From assembly GCF_041381155.1 (NCBI RefSeq), contig NC_091134.1:14200008-14264007 (forward strand): DNA of 64,000 nt, read 5' to 3'. The translations under genes were made by a program, and so were the position numbers. This document shows, in pieces, positions 30,001-39,267 of this stretch. A model generated the notes under the pieces. It was not told the DNA's origin. It did not search any database and worked only from the letters and a program-made list of their open reading frames with translations. The DNA comes from Argopecten irradians. Lineage: Eukaryota > Mollusca > Bivalvia > Pectinida > Pectinidae. Position 1 is the first letter of the stretch; each line of letters begins with the position of its first letter.

Positions 30001-33000
30001 GATTCTAGTTTTGACATTTTAAGATACTGATAAGAAAGGAGAAAATTTAACTGTATTGTTTTTGATAAAAAGAAGGACAAATGGTAAGCCCTAGACAGCA
30101 TTTATGAGGTTGTAGACACAGTTTGATATTTTAGAGTTGTCTCCCCTTTCTTTTTCTAATACTATAGATTGTTGAGTGCTCTATTTGTAGGATTTATCTC
30201 CCTTGTTAGTTTCAAAAACATGTGTATTTCTGTTTGTAGGTTGTTCTTTGTGATAGAGTTTGTAAGTGGGGGAGATTTGATGTTCCACATGCAGAGACAG
30301 AGACGACTGCCAGAGGAACACGCCCGGTTCTATGGAGCTGAGATTTGTTTAGCACTCAACTTCCTTCATGAGAGGGGTCAGTGTTTGTTTCCTCTCTTTA
30401 TTATGTACAAAAAATATTTTGTATTCCAACCTAGTAGTTTGTATATAGATAAGTGGATTATATATCCTAATTCTGATTTTGTTCTATCCGTAGGTATTGT
30501 ATACCGAGATTTAAAGTTAGACAATGTATTACTGGACCAAGAAGGCCATGTCAAACTAACTGACTACGGAATGTGTAAGGTACGGTATATGTAGTGTATG
30601 TATTGTATATTTATATTGTATGGCTATTGAAGCTATCGTTATAAGTGAAGTATATACCAGGGTAGATGTTGCTGTTTTATCGTTTAAACTTGTGACTCCT
30701 TCAGTGTGAATTCTGTCTTTTTGATTTGTAGAATTATCTGACCCGAAGGGTCAGGATGACCTATAGTCATCATGTTTCGTCCGTCGTCGTCCGCCGTGCG
30801 CCGTGCGCCGTGCGCCGTGCGCCGTGCGCCGTGCGCCGTCCGCCGTGCGTTAACTTTTCACATTTTGAACTTCTTCTCAAGTTTGACCAGTGGGATTGAG
30901 CTGAAACTTACCTGAAATGATCCTGAGATGGTCCCGACAAAGTGTTGTTATTTTTCTGGTCGATCCGAAATCCAAGATGGCCGCCACAGCCGCCATCTTG
31001 AAAACACATTTTGAACTTCTTCTCAAGTTCTACCGGTGCGATTTGGCTGAAACTTGCATGAAATGATCCTGACATGGTCCCGACAAAGTGTTGTTATTTT
31101 TCTGGTCGATCCGAAATCCAAGATGGCCGCCACAGCCGCCATCTTGAAAACACATTTTGAACTTCTTCTCAAGTTCTACCGGTGCGATTTGGCTGAAACT
31201 TGCATGAAATGATCCTGACATGGTCCCGACAAAGTGTTGTTATTTTTCGGGTCGATCCGAAATCCAAGATGGCCGCCACAGCCGCCATCTTGAAAACACA
31301 CATTTTAAACTTCTTCTCAAGTTCTACCGGTGCGATTTGGCTGAAACTTGCATGAAATGATCCTGACATGGTCCCGACAAAGTGTTGTTATTTTTCGGGT
31401 CGATCCGAAATCCAAGATGGCCGCCACAGGCACCATCTTGAAAACACATTTTGAACTTCTTCTCAAGTTCTACCGGTGCGATTTGGCTGAAACTTGCATG
31501 AAATGATCCTGACATGGTCCCGACAAAGTGTTGTTATTTTTCGGGTCGATCCGAAATCCAAGATGGCCGCCACAGCCGCCATCTTGAAAAACATTTTTAA
31601 ACTTCTTCTCAAGTTCTACCGGTGCGATTTGGCTGAAACTTGCATGAAATGATCCTGACATGGTCCCGACAAAGTGTTGTTATTATTCGGGTCGATCCGA
31701 AATCCAAGATGGCCGCCACAGGCGCCATCTTGAAAACACATTTTGAACTTTCTCAAGTTCTACCAGTGCGATTTCGCTGAAACTTGCATGAAATGATCCT
31801 GACATGGTCCCGACAAAGTCTTGTTATTTTTCGGGTCGATCCGAAATCCAAGATGGCCGCCACAGCCGCCATCTTGAAAACACATTTTGAACTTCTTCTC
31901 AAGTTCTACCAGTGCGATTTGGCTGAAACTTGCATGAAATGATCCTGACATGGTCCCGACAAAGTGTTGTTATTTTTCGGGTCGATCTGAAATCCAAGAT
32001 GGCCGCCACAGTCTCCATCTTGAAAACACATTTTGAACTTCTTCTCAAGTTCTACCGGTGCAATTTGGCTGAAACTTGCATGAAATGATCCTGACATGGT
32101 CCAGACAAAGTGTTGTTATTTTTCGAGTCAATCCGAAATCCAAGATGGCCGTCACAGCCGCCATCTTGAAAACACATTTTGAACTTCTTCTCAAGTTCTA
32201 CCGGTGCGATTTGGCTGAAACTTGCATGAAATGATCCTGACATGGTCCAGACAAAGTATTGTTACATCTCTGGTTGATCCCAAATCGAAGATGACAACCA
32301 TGACACTATGTATAATTAAGTTCCTATATTTAAAGGCCCTTGGGCCTCTTGTTTGAAATAAAATTTGTTGAAAGAAATTGAAAATGATCCTGACATGATC
32401 CTGACAAAGTGACACCATATATAATTAATTTTACTATTGTCAAGGTAGTCAGATGACCGTTAAGGCCCTTTGGGCCTCTTTTTGATTTGTAGAATTATCT
32501 CCCCTACTAAATGGGTATTAATTATGGCATTATTAGTTTGAAGGCAAAACTTTTTCTCATGTGACAAATATCATGTTATGCTCACAAACAAATGGTGTAA
32601 CAATCAATACCTACCACCAAGGGCAGATAACTCTGTAATATACAAATACAGAATACTTAAGGTCACTCAAGGTCATCTCATGATCACTCAAGTGGTATCC
32701 CAGTCGGATGTTTAGATATCATATCAGTGGTTTTGACAAGCATTCATACATTTGTGTGCCACTGAAATAGCGTAAATAGATCTTCAGATCTCTTCTGTAG
32801 AAGAAACCAATGAATGGCATATAGGCAAAGATGCAGTCAGTGTTTGTGTTTGAATAGTGTTTTAAAGGGACATGAACCTAAATAAACCATGCAAATTTGA
32901 GTAAAATACATATTTAAGACGTGTCAGATACCTTACTAAGTAATATATATCAGTTATTGTGCAAGTGTGTCAAATAAAATAATTATAATGGAAATTCCAT

Positions 33001-36000
33001 CTTTCTGTATTTTGAACCAGCCTGGTCTCGTTTGACTTTTGACTTATCATTCATACGCTAAATGCATATTGTTTTATAACAAATATGGCTTAAACTTCAT
33101 TTGTCAACCATCCTAAATTAGAAAATAATCATAAAATGTGGAAAACTGATATTCCTTGTCATGTCAGCAAGTTTCTTGTTCATCATAACTTTGCTTTCGG
33201 CCAGCTTTCGTTTTGTGTTCTAAAAATAGAATATGACGGTCTATTTTTATCAATTTTGAGGTAGGTATTCCCCACGTTTTCCTGTTGTTTTAGATAACCA
33301 ATCATTGTAATAAAATATTCATTAAACATCTGAAAACCATATCTAAGCATACAGAACAAATTATTTAAGGTTCATGTCCCTTTAACAGATGGACTGGTTA
33401 TCTATAAAAACAGATTTACCATCTTCATTCAGTTGGTGCAAAGTGTAAGCGTTACAGATATTGTGAATTTGATCAGTTTCAAAGATCTACACTGCATGTG
33501 TGAAATCAGGTATTTCTTCCTTACAAAAATCCTGCTGAGGCATGTATGTGAACACTCACTTTTATCGGTCAAGATTTCAACACAGCTCTAGGCAGAACCA
33601 ATCCAATGGCAATGTGATATTTCCACCTGGATCATAAGATGTAACTGTTACTTGTTGACAGGTTTTGAAATCTTGATTTAAATATGTATGAAAAGACTAT
33701 TTTATCACATAATATTCTTGATCTGTTATGATATGGTAGATAAAAAACGTTCTAAGATTGCATGAAATTGTAGAATTCATATATGGTAGACATGTGTCTG
33801 AAAAAAGCTATAAAAAGTCTTTACGATTGTTTTCATCTGTTAGCCATTGTGCTAGACATTAGTATTATCATTTTTGAGTCTCTCATTCATGATCAGGTGG
33901 TTCATTTCCCAGCTACAACATATTAATAAGTCTATTGTGTGTTGTCTACTAAGGTATTGAACATTCAAGCTTATCTTTAAATCTATTATTTAATAAGATA
34001 GACACTAGACACAGCCTATGTATAGGTCTATGGTGTGTTAGCTGTCATCCATCTCTGTGTCTGTGTTACCAGTTTAGGTAGCATCCACCTACAATTAACT
34101 AGTAAGACTGTTGTCCAATGAATAAAAAACGGAATGAGGAAAAAAAAAGAAGGGGAAAAAGTTTCTCCAATAGCATTAATTCTTAGAAAGACTTTGTTCA
34201 TCACTCAATAATCTCACCAAAATTGCTATAAAATCTTAATTATTTACAAGCAAAGAAATATTTGTATAACAGTATCATTTATGATTCTGACGATGAAAAG
34301 CAGATAAAGTAAATAATCCTAATAAAATGGTCTTTAATATTAAAAGCCACAAAATAAGGATTGATAATGATAGGGTCCTGATTTTACTCTTGTTATTGAC
34401 CACCTAGGAGGGCCTGAGGAATGGAGACTTGACCAGTACTTTCTGTGGCACCCCAAATTACATAGCCCCAGAAATCCTCCGCGGTGAAGATTATGGTAGG
34501 TTAATCACCAGTTCTGACTAGACCTGTCAGGTGGTGGTACACAGTAGAATTGGTGTGGACACAGTATTCATGATTTTATCCTCCACTAATTTACTTCTCC
34601 TTTTCAGGGTGTTGGAGTTTTTCAGAAATTATTTATCTAGTTATCTCCCATGTCTAGATTATCTCCCTTTTCTAGATTATCTTAGGCCAAATGACATAAT
34701 AAACCCATGCAATATTGGTTAGAAGCATATTTTTTGCACAATTGTTTAAAATCAGTCTTTTAAGCTCATGATTTAGTTAACTAAAATCACTTTGTATTTT
34801 ATGTGTACATTAATTTGGTTACAGATAATTGTGATAAAGGGAGATAACTGGATTTTTTGTATATATGAAGTGTGTAGGTCAATATGAATCGACAAACCAA
34901 TCAGGCTACTGCAAGCTTAATCCAGGTAAAATTCAGAATGTTTATTTCTAATTCTTATCCGTCGTTCCTTCAAACTTTTACAGGTTGTTTATGTCATGAA
35001 TAAAAACCATTTTGTCCTGACAAAAATTTCAATCGAAGAAACCTAAGAAGCTTGCAGTTGTTTTTTTGTTTGTTTGTTGGTTTAGACCAAGTAACAAATT
35101 GTAACTTTTGTAACCTCGTTGTCTGACACATTGTTTGTAACAGGAGGGGTTGTTGCTAGGAGACCGGACTAACACTTTCTGTGGAACACCAAATTACATC
35201 GCTCCCGAGGTGCTCAGGGGAGAGGATTATGGTATACATCATATCTACATCATCGATATGCATGTACATCAGCAAATATGCATGTATATCATCACTGATA
35301 CATGTGTACATTGTCATAGATATTCGTGTACATGTCAAATTTCAGTGTAGCTGAAATGCATTTATATCAGGATTATGCGTTAACGTGTACATGTCAATGT
35401 TCATTGTCAAATATGTGACTGTGCATTTTGTCACAGATAGGTGTGTACATTGTCACTAAAATGTGTGTACATTGCCACTGATATGCCTGTAAAGTGTCAC
35501 TGAAATACATGCATCATCACTGATATAAGTGTAACAAAAAATGTGTACATGTCATTGAAACTTGTGTACATTTGTCACTGATGTGTGTGTACAATGTCAC
35601 AAATACATGTGTACATGTCTTGGGTTCATATCACAGTTACGCATTCAGGAAAGACAGGTTCCTCGGGTCAAACAAACACAAAAAAGATATTTATTGCACA
35701 AGCTTCAGTTTTACTCACCTTCGTCACATTGTATTTCGGAATATTATATTAGTTCAAAATGTAGAAAAAGATTTATTCAAAATACAATAGTAAATGAATT
35801 TACATACATTTATACATTGTATTAAATACAGTATGGTTAGTGGTGTCAGCATACCAGTGTATTCATACTACATATAAATGATCTTGGAAATCTTCTGATT
35901 TATGCTACCATGTACATTGACCCTTTTCCTATTTAACCATTGATATTGGATGCCACGGTCACTTATACAATTTTGTACCCAGAAATCACTTTGCTTAAGT

Positions 36001-39000
36001 CCCTCTGACTTTCCTACTGTCACATCACCATGTGTTTGACCTGAGGGATTTATGTCTGTGGCTGCACGTACTGGGCTTCATAAGGTCGTATCTCATAAAT
36101 CTAATAAGTTGAAAAATTTTAGCACTTTTACACAACAATTCTGAGCTCTATAGCTAGCATAGGGCTTCAATATCCAATTGGCTCAGATGTTCCATCATTC
36201 TATAACTAGCCCCAAACTGTATCATTGAAGTAGATGTATTTACATGATAAAAAAATCAATAATTGTACAACCATGTAATATTCAGTGTATACAGATTCTT
36301 AATTTCAAGTGAAATCTTGGTATTTCTTCACATATCTTTACCAGTTATCGGGTCAAGTCTATCCAATGAACATATTCAAAAAGGAGAAGATCTATGTAAG
36401 CACTGCCTGCTGTCTAATCCCATTGAGTTTTGTCAAGTCATTGTTTGGTAATGAAACATGTCAAAAACAATTGATGGTGGTGGTAGGGGAGGGGATGACA
36501 CTTTTAGTTCCGGATACTTTTCCTCTATCGCCTTGTCACATCTGCTTGTAGATCCCTTATTAAATGCAGAATTACCTTGCAAATCATGGTCTGCTACCAT
36601 ATACAGTAAAACACAGTTATAACAAACACGCATACACCAAATTTATGGTTAAAACATAATAATTTTCATTCCCCGTCAATGTTCCTATACTATATCTATA
36701 ATATGTGTATAACGAACTATGCTTATAACAAAGTTATTTTTGTATTCCCCAACGGTTTGTTATAACCATGTTTTACTGTATTCTAAAAAGAGTTCTGTCT
36801 GTCTTGTATATGGAATTGGAGCTTATTCTTAAGTAAATAAGGATGTATGCTAAATATGGATACACGGATATAGTAGTTTACTGAGAATGAATTATCAGTA
36901 AGAGAATAAGTTAATAAAGCAATTTCGGTTCTTCGTGTTATACTCATTATCATCCCCAATATTCTAATGTCTGTATATGTATACACTACCATTACTTTAC
37001 AATTTGATATTTAAGTTGATCAGGTCTTAAAATATGTCTGAATTACTTCATATATTGTTAAAGGCTGTGATGTACTTGTCTTGACAATGTATTACTAACA
37101 TTTGAGTTGTACATATATACAAAATGTACCCGAAAATCTGAATGTATGGGAACATATTCCATCCTTGCATACTACAGAGTTATATGTCCTATCAGATGGG
37201 TATTGATCGTGACGTCATGTGTTTGCAAGCGTAACAACGTCATTTCCAGAGATTAAAAAATTTGTGTACCCACAAGTGAGTTAACTCTGTAATATGCAAA
37301 CACAGAATATGATATGTACTATTGTGTATAATTAATATTTCATGTTTAACTCTTATTAAAATGTTTTATAATATTCATTATATATTCATGTATTAGTATT
37401 TATCATATATATTGAATTATGTATTTTATAAATACACATGAATGAATATATTATGTTAATTAAGGTTGGAATTTAGACCATTCAGAAGGAAGTTATCATT
37501 AAGAATATGGTAGCGATAATTGATTAATCAAATACAGTTTAATTAAGCTTCCATGAATATAAATGTAGGGGGTCAATGTAGAAATTTCTGATGATAAAGT
37601 TTTATATATGTAAGTAGGGTTCCATTTTCATGTCTTTAACCCTTAGTCAGTCTTATGAGATATGAGTACCATGATATTGTACATATGCCAGGGTATTGGT
37701 TGTGTACTTACTTTTATGTCTCATTAATTTCACTATAATCTCAAAAAATTAATTCAAAATCAATGGGTGTAAAGTATATTCACATTTTGTAATTACGTTT
37801 TATACAAAATAATTTGGAAAATATTTGAACTCTTTCATGAAATTATGCAAAAGTTTGAATTTTGCGAAAATAAATTTAGTTTGGTTGCCCTATACACTAT
37901 AGACTGGTTTATATATAAAACATTCAGTTTGGATGTCCTGTAGATTTCAGTGTCGACTGGTGGGCCCTCGGAGTACTCATGTTTGAGATGTTAGCCGGAA
38001 GATCACCTTTTGATGTGGTTGGAGCAGCAGACAATCCTGATCAGAATACTGAAGACTACCTCTTCCAAGGTGACTTATCTCCCTTAGATATTTGTTGGAA
38101 GAGTTATATCCCTTGGACTATATATGGGAATCCTTTTTTTTGTATAAGTTGATTTTCAAGTTCTATTTGTTAAAGAAATCCTTAATAAATCTTCTCAAAT
38201 ATCTGCAAATGCTATGGGATATTTTCTTTGACATTGCATAAAAAGCACAATTATTAAAACAAATTAATTTTCAGACTCTCAGTTGTCGGCAACCTAATGC
38301 TAATTATTAAATCATTATTTCAGTTATTTTGGAGAAAACAATAAGGATTCCCAGGTCTCTCTCTGTGAAGGCAGCGTCTATACTCAAAGGATTCCTGAAC
38401 AAGGTACAGTGGTTCAAAGTTGAAGTAGATATTATATTAAAACTTTACTGAGGTTAAATATTCCATCTGATATGGAAGTTATATCAAGCAATAGATATGT
38501 AAATCTGCATTTTTTGTGCATCCTGAGCCTATTTAGTCTTTTGAATTTCTGTATATTTATACTGTATTATACCAGAACTCAGATGACTGTGAAGATAATT
38601 GACCTATGTATTCTTAAGTGTTGTCTGTTAGGTAATGTTGTTTGAATCTCTTAACCTTAATCAATACACCTTGACATTTCTTATTCATAGAACCCTGTGG
38701 AGCGTCTAGGATGTCATCCTCAGACCGGTTTCTCCGACATTCAGTCACATCCATTCTTCCGATCCATCAGCTGGGAGTCTCTGGAACAGAAGCAGATCCC
38801 ACCGCCGTACAAACCCCAGCTTAAGTCTGACCGTGACCTTGAGCACTTTGACCCTGCATTTACTGATGAGCCAGTTCGTCTGACACCTGACGACCCGTAA
38901 GTTAGATTAAGGAAAAATCTGATTCCATATGTAGTTTCCTTCAAAAATATTCGTCTAATAATGTACCTTTTTGAAGATTTCTGTTTTCATCCTTGAATGG

Positions 39001-39267
39001 GTATCAGTCAAGTGGCCATGGTTTTCTTCCAAGTACTTTGGCTTTTTTTTCACCGCCTAAATCTTGCAAGTCCTTAAATGACTATCACTGTTAGTAAGAC
39101 CAAAAAAAAAAGCATTTTGCAATTGATAGCTTATAATTTTCATTTGTAATTCATGTAATTGATTTATTGTCTTTTACAGGAAAGTTATAGACAAGATTGA
39201 CCAGTCCGAGTTCGATGGTTTTGAGTATGTCAACCCACTGCTTATGTCAATGGAGGATTGTGTATAA
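17948..39267 (+). CDS. aPKC: atypical protein kinase C (PKC iota/zeta/aPKC type), multi-exon
   Basis: Serine/threonine kinase of the Par6-Par3 polarity complex. Coding exons: 17948-18006, 18485-18606, 19085-19174, 19631-19681, 19904-19989, 20441-20575, 20889-20976, 21980-22011, candidate microexons 24965-24991, 26474-26512 and 27362-27376, then 28183-28347, 29351-29448, 30240-30376, 30494-30579, one of 34408-34495 or 35144-35231, 37944-38069, 38324-38403, 38691-38896, 39180-39267. All junctions keep frame. Without microexons the protein is 578 residues, with all three 605; human PKC iota is 596. Domains: PB1 about 14-91, pseudosubstrate [12 protein letters not shown] (111-122), a single C1 with the HX12CX2CX13CX2CX4HX2CX7C pattern (127-176), kinase glycine loop IGRGSYAKV (242-250), Lys265, Glu284, YRD Asp360, DYG 378-380, T-loop Thr394, APE 403-405, turn-motif Thr546, and hydrophobic motif FDGFEY with Glu565 in place of Ser/Thr, an aPKC hallmark. 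C-terminus EDCV. Confidence 0.98.
18485..18606 (+). CDS. aPKC: aPKC exon: PB1 domain, first half
   Basis: 122 nt. Encodes [16 protein letters not shown] through [16 protein letters not shown], the first part of the PB1 fold that binds Par6 or p62. Confidence 0.95.
19085..19174 (+). CDS. aPKC: aPKC exon: PB1 acidic OPCA motif
   Basis: 90 nt. Encodes [20 protein letters not shown] and NKDSEITIH. With the preceding WLDEEG this forms the acidic OPCA surface of a type I/II PB1 domain. Confidence 0.95.
19631..19681 (+). CDS. aPKC: aPKC exon: linker to pseudosubstrate
   Basis: 51 nt. Encodes [16 protein letters not shown], matching the family's FPxVPxxPGxxCxGED block. Donor gtaagt. Confidence 0.95.
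19904..19989 (+). CDS. aPKC: aPKC exon: pseudosubstrate and start of C1
   Basis: 86 nt. Carries [12 protein letters not shown] (111-122), with Ala115 in the phospho-acceptor position, followed by His127 of the C1 zinc site and FQAKRFSK. Confidence 0.96.
20441..20575 (+). CDS. aPKC: aPKC exon: C1 zinc-finger domain
   Basis: 135 nt, phase 0 to 0. Supplies Cys140, 143, 157, 160, His165, Cys168 and Cys176, with [11 protein letters not shown] in the middle. The spacing fits the C1 consensus exactly. aPKC C1 domains are atypical and do not bind diacylglycerol. Confidence 0.97.
20889..20976 (+). CDS. aPKC: aPKC exon: variable hinge, Pro-rich part
   Basis: 88 nt. Encodes [20 protein letters not shown] and KHSNGDNPT. 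The sequence is poorly conserved, as expected for the hinge; support comes from the cag acceptor, the gtaagc donor and phase agreement. Confidence 0.85.
21980..22011 (+). CDS. aPKC: aPKC small hinge exon
   Basis: 32 nt encoding [10 protein letters not shown] after a split Asp codon. The acceptor is gttatag and the donor gtaagt. It is phase-compatible with both neighbours and returns the frame to phase 0. Confidence 0.75.
22305..23620 (+). mobile_element. hairpin-capped tandem-core element A (pearl/HINE-like), large copy
   Basis: Opens with the palindrome AGCTCACCTGGCCC-gaa-GGGCCGGTGAGCT, then a (GTCC)n microsatellite (about 22350-22412), then about seven tandem units of roughly 157 bp each containing agttctgcatgg, ggccacaaacatcctt and aataggggaaatagagg. 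It closes with ggtgagcgatac and AGGCCC-tct-GGGCCT followed by cttgttttt. Known bivalve pearl elements share a tandem core plus ACGG-type microsatellite and are related to Helentron-derived HINEs; assignment to them is inference. In an aPKC intron. Confidence 0.8.
23813..24758. mobile_element. non-autonomous hAT-like element with perfect target-site duplication
   Basis: Perfect 13-bp terminal inverted repeats TAGGGCTGCCGCG / CGCGGCAGCCCTA, flanked on both sides by TCTGGTCA (23805-23812 and 24759-24766). 946 bp, no transposase. Subterminal regions carry repeated GCGATA/CAATAT motifs. In an aPKC intron. Confidence 0.88.
24965..24991 (+). CDS. aPKC: candidate aPKC hinge microexon 1 (27 nt)
   Basis: Encodes EEVSVSSPE between a tttcactatcacag acceptor and a gtacaa donor. 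Phase 0 on both sides, so it can be included or skipped without breaking frame. Acidic and Ser-rich, like the preceding VEVDKE. No homology is available to prove use. Confidence 0.55.
26474..26512 (+). CDS. aPKC: candidate aPKC hinge microexon 2 (39 nt, basic)
   Basis: Encodes [13 protein letters not shown] between a ggatcag acceptor and a strong gtatgt donor; phase 0 to 0. Inclusion would place a basic, NLS-like patch just before the kinase domain. The acceptor's pyrimidine tract is weak, which would fit regulated use. Confidence 0.5.
27362..27376 (+). CDS. aPKC: candidate aPKC hinge microexon 3 (15 nt)
   Basis: Encodes SDQSG between an actaacag acceptor and a near-ideal gtacgt donor, phase 0 to 0. 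Very short, so this rests on splice signals and phase only. Confidence 0.4.
28183..28347 (+). CDS. aPKC: aPKC exon: kinase N-lobe, glycine loop and catalytic Lys
   Basis: 165 nt. Starts [20 protein letters not shown], then [14 protein letters not shown] and [15 protein letters not shown]. An ATG is present at the exon start, but the matching acceptor and homology make this an internal exon. Confidence 0.97.
28348..28428 (+). repeat. AGGGGTCAC/AGAGGTCAC tandem repeat directly after a splice donor
   Basis: Immediately downstream of the kinase N-lobe exon donor, the intron has about eight RGGTCA-type half-sites, several spaced by three bases (AGGTCAcagGGGTCA). It looks like a short local expansion. 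Confidence 0.6.
29351..29448 (+). CDS. aPKC: aPKC exon: kinase alpha-C helix
   Basis: 98 nt encoding [20 protein letters not shown] and [12 protein letters not shown]. Glu284 of TEKH is the alpha-C glutamate pairing with Lys265. Confidence 0.97.
29557..29921. mobile_element. MITE with TTAA ends, family 1 copy 2 (uninterrupted)
   Basis: 365 bp, inverted termini TTAAAGATGCTCC.. / ..GGAGCATCTTTAA, in an aPKC intron. It includes the shared interior landmark tgcgcatgcaccaaaggc, which is also in copy 1. Confidence 0.8.
30240..30376 (+). CDS. aPKC: aPKC exon: kinase hinge and alpha-D/E
   Basis: 137 nt encoding [34 protein letters not shown] and LALNFLHER. Donor gtcagt. Confidence 0.97.
30494..30579 (+). 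CDS. aPKC: aPKC exon: catalytic loop and DYG
   Basis: 86 nt encoding [20 protein letters not shown] and LTDYGMCK. Asp360 is the catalytic base; DYG replaces DFG, as in all aPKCs. Confidence 0.98.
30718..30739 (+). repeat. 22-bp direct repeat, left flank of element B
   Basis: Identical base for base to 32479-32500. It also resembles the start of MITE family 2 (attctgtc..ttgtagaattatct). Confidence 0.8.
30740..32478 (+). mobile_element. hairpin-capped tandem-core element B in aPKC intron, about ten 146-bp units
   Basis: Opens with TCTGACCC-gaa-GGGTCAGGATGACCT and a (CGTGCGC)n stretch (30781-30850), then about ten tandem units of about 146 bp with aagatggccgccacagccgc and tctcaagttctaccggtgc. 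It closes twice with gggcctctt ends (about 32354 and 32478). Each unit is open on the minus strand for about 63 codons, but 146 is not divisible by three, so this is repeat structure and not a gene. A 22-base direct repeat flanks it. Confidence 0.82.
32479..32500 (+). repeat. 22-bp direct repeat, right flank of element B
   Basis: Identical to 30718-30739. It continues into the rest of a MITE family 2 copy (to about 32654). Confidence 0.8.
32479..32654. mobile_element. MITE family 2 copy, interrupted by element B
   Basis: Left terminus fragment before element B (about 30711-30739) and body after it: ctactaaatgggtattaatt .. gtaacaatcaatacctacc .. gataactctgtaatatacaaa. Confidence 0.6.
32862..33385. 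mobile_element. MITE with TTAA ends, family 3
   Basis: Terminal inverted repeats TTAAAGGGACATGAACCT / AGGTTCATGTCCCTTTAA, perfect over 18 bp, with TTAA at both ends. 524 bp, no transposase. In an aPKC intron. Confidence 0.85.
34408..34495 (+). CDS. aPKC: aPKC activation-loop exon, copy 1 (mutually exclusive candidate)
   Basis: 88 nt between a cctag acceptor and a gtaggt donor. Encodes [20 protein letters not shown] then PEILRGEDY, with T-loop Thr394 and APE. This copy is closer to vertebrate and fly aPKC at the TSTF and EIL positions. Same length and phase as the exon at 35144-35231. Confidence 0.95.
35144..35231 (+). CDS. aPKC: aPKC activation-loop exon, copy 2 (mutually exclusive candidate)
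   Basis: 88 nt between a gtaacag acceptor and a gtatac donor. Encodes [20 protein letters not shown] then PEVLRGEDY. It differs from copy 1 at residues 387, 388, 391, 393 and 406 and at silent sites in roughly half the conserved codons, so the duplication is old and the protein has been under selection. Splicing both copies together would shift the frame. Confidence 0.93.
35236..35640 (+). repeat. degenerate TGTACATTGTCACTGATA satellite after activation-loop exon 2
   Basis: More than ten imperfect repeats of a roughly 20-30 base unit (tgtgtacattgtcactgata) begin within a few bases of the donor of exon 35144-35231. It gives spurious short ORFs on both strands. Confidence 0.7.
36602..36780. 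mobile_element. TA-flanked MITE, family 4
   Basis: TACAGTAAAACACAGTTATA (36602) faces TATAACCATGTTTTACTGTA (ending 36780). The 26-bp arms pair with few mismatches, with TA at both ends as in mariner-type elements. 179 bp. Confidence 0.8.
37154..37310. mobile_element. MITE family 2 copy in aPKC intron
   Basis: atattccatccttgcatact and cagagtta face taactctgtaatatgcaaac; internal ggtattgatcgtgacgtcat. About 157 bp. Confidence 0.7.
37944..38069 (+). CDS. aPKC: aPKC exon: kinase C-lobe (FSVDWWALG)
   Basis: 126 nt encoding [20 protein letters not shown], then [20 protein letters not shown]. The split codon with either upstream exon gives Asp413, where human and fly aPKC have Gly. Confidence 0.96.
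38324..38403 (+). CDS. aPKC: aPKC exon: kinase C-lobe
   Basis: 80 nt encoding [20 protein letters not shown] and KGFLNK; donor gtacag. Confidence 0.96.
38691..38896 (+). CDS. aPKC: aPKC exon: end of kinase and turn motif
   Basis: 206 nt. Encodes [35 protein letters not shown] and the AGC tail to VRLTPDD, with turn-motif Thr546. Donor gtaagt. Confidence 0.97.
38995..39100 (+). repeat. SINE tail remnant
   Basis: Contains caagtccttaaatgactatc and ctgttagtaaga, a degenerate copy of the SINE 3' region seen at 4980-5045. Confidence 0.4.
39180..39267 (+). CDS. aPKC: aPKC last coding exon: hydrophobic motif and stop
   Basis: 88 nt with TAA at 39265-39267. Encodes [20 protein letters not shown] then LMSMEDCV. 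Glu565 mimics the phosphorylated hydrophobic-motif residue of other PKCs. Confidence 0.97.

Noticed and set aside
31030..32243. Series of near-identical 63-codon minus-strand frames as a gene family
   Set aside because: They are shifted copies of one 146-bp repeat unit with no start context or conserved domain.
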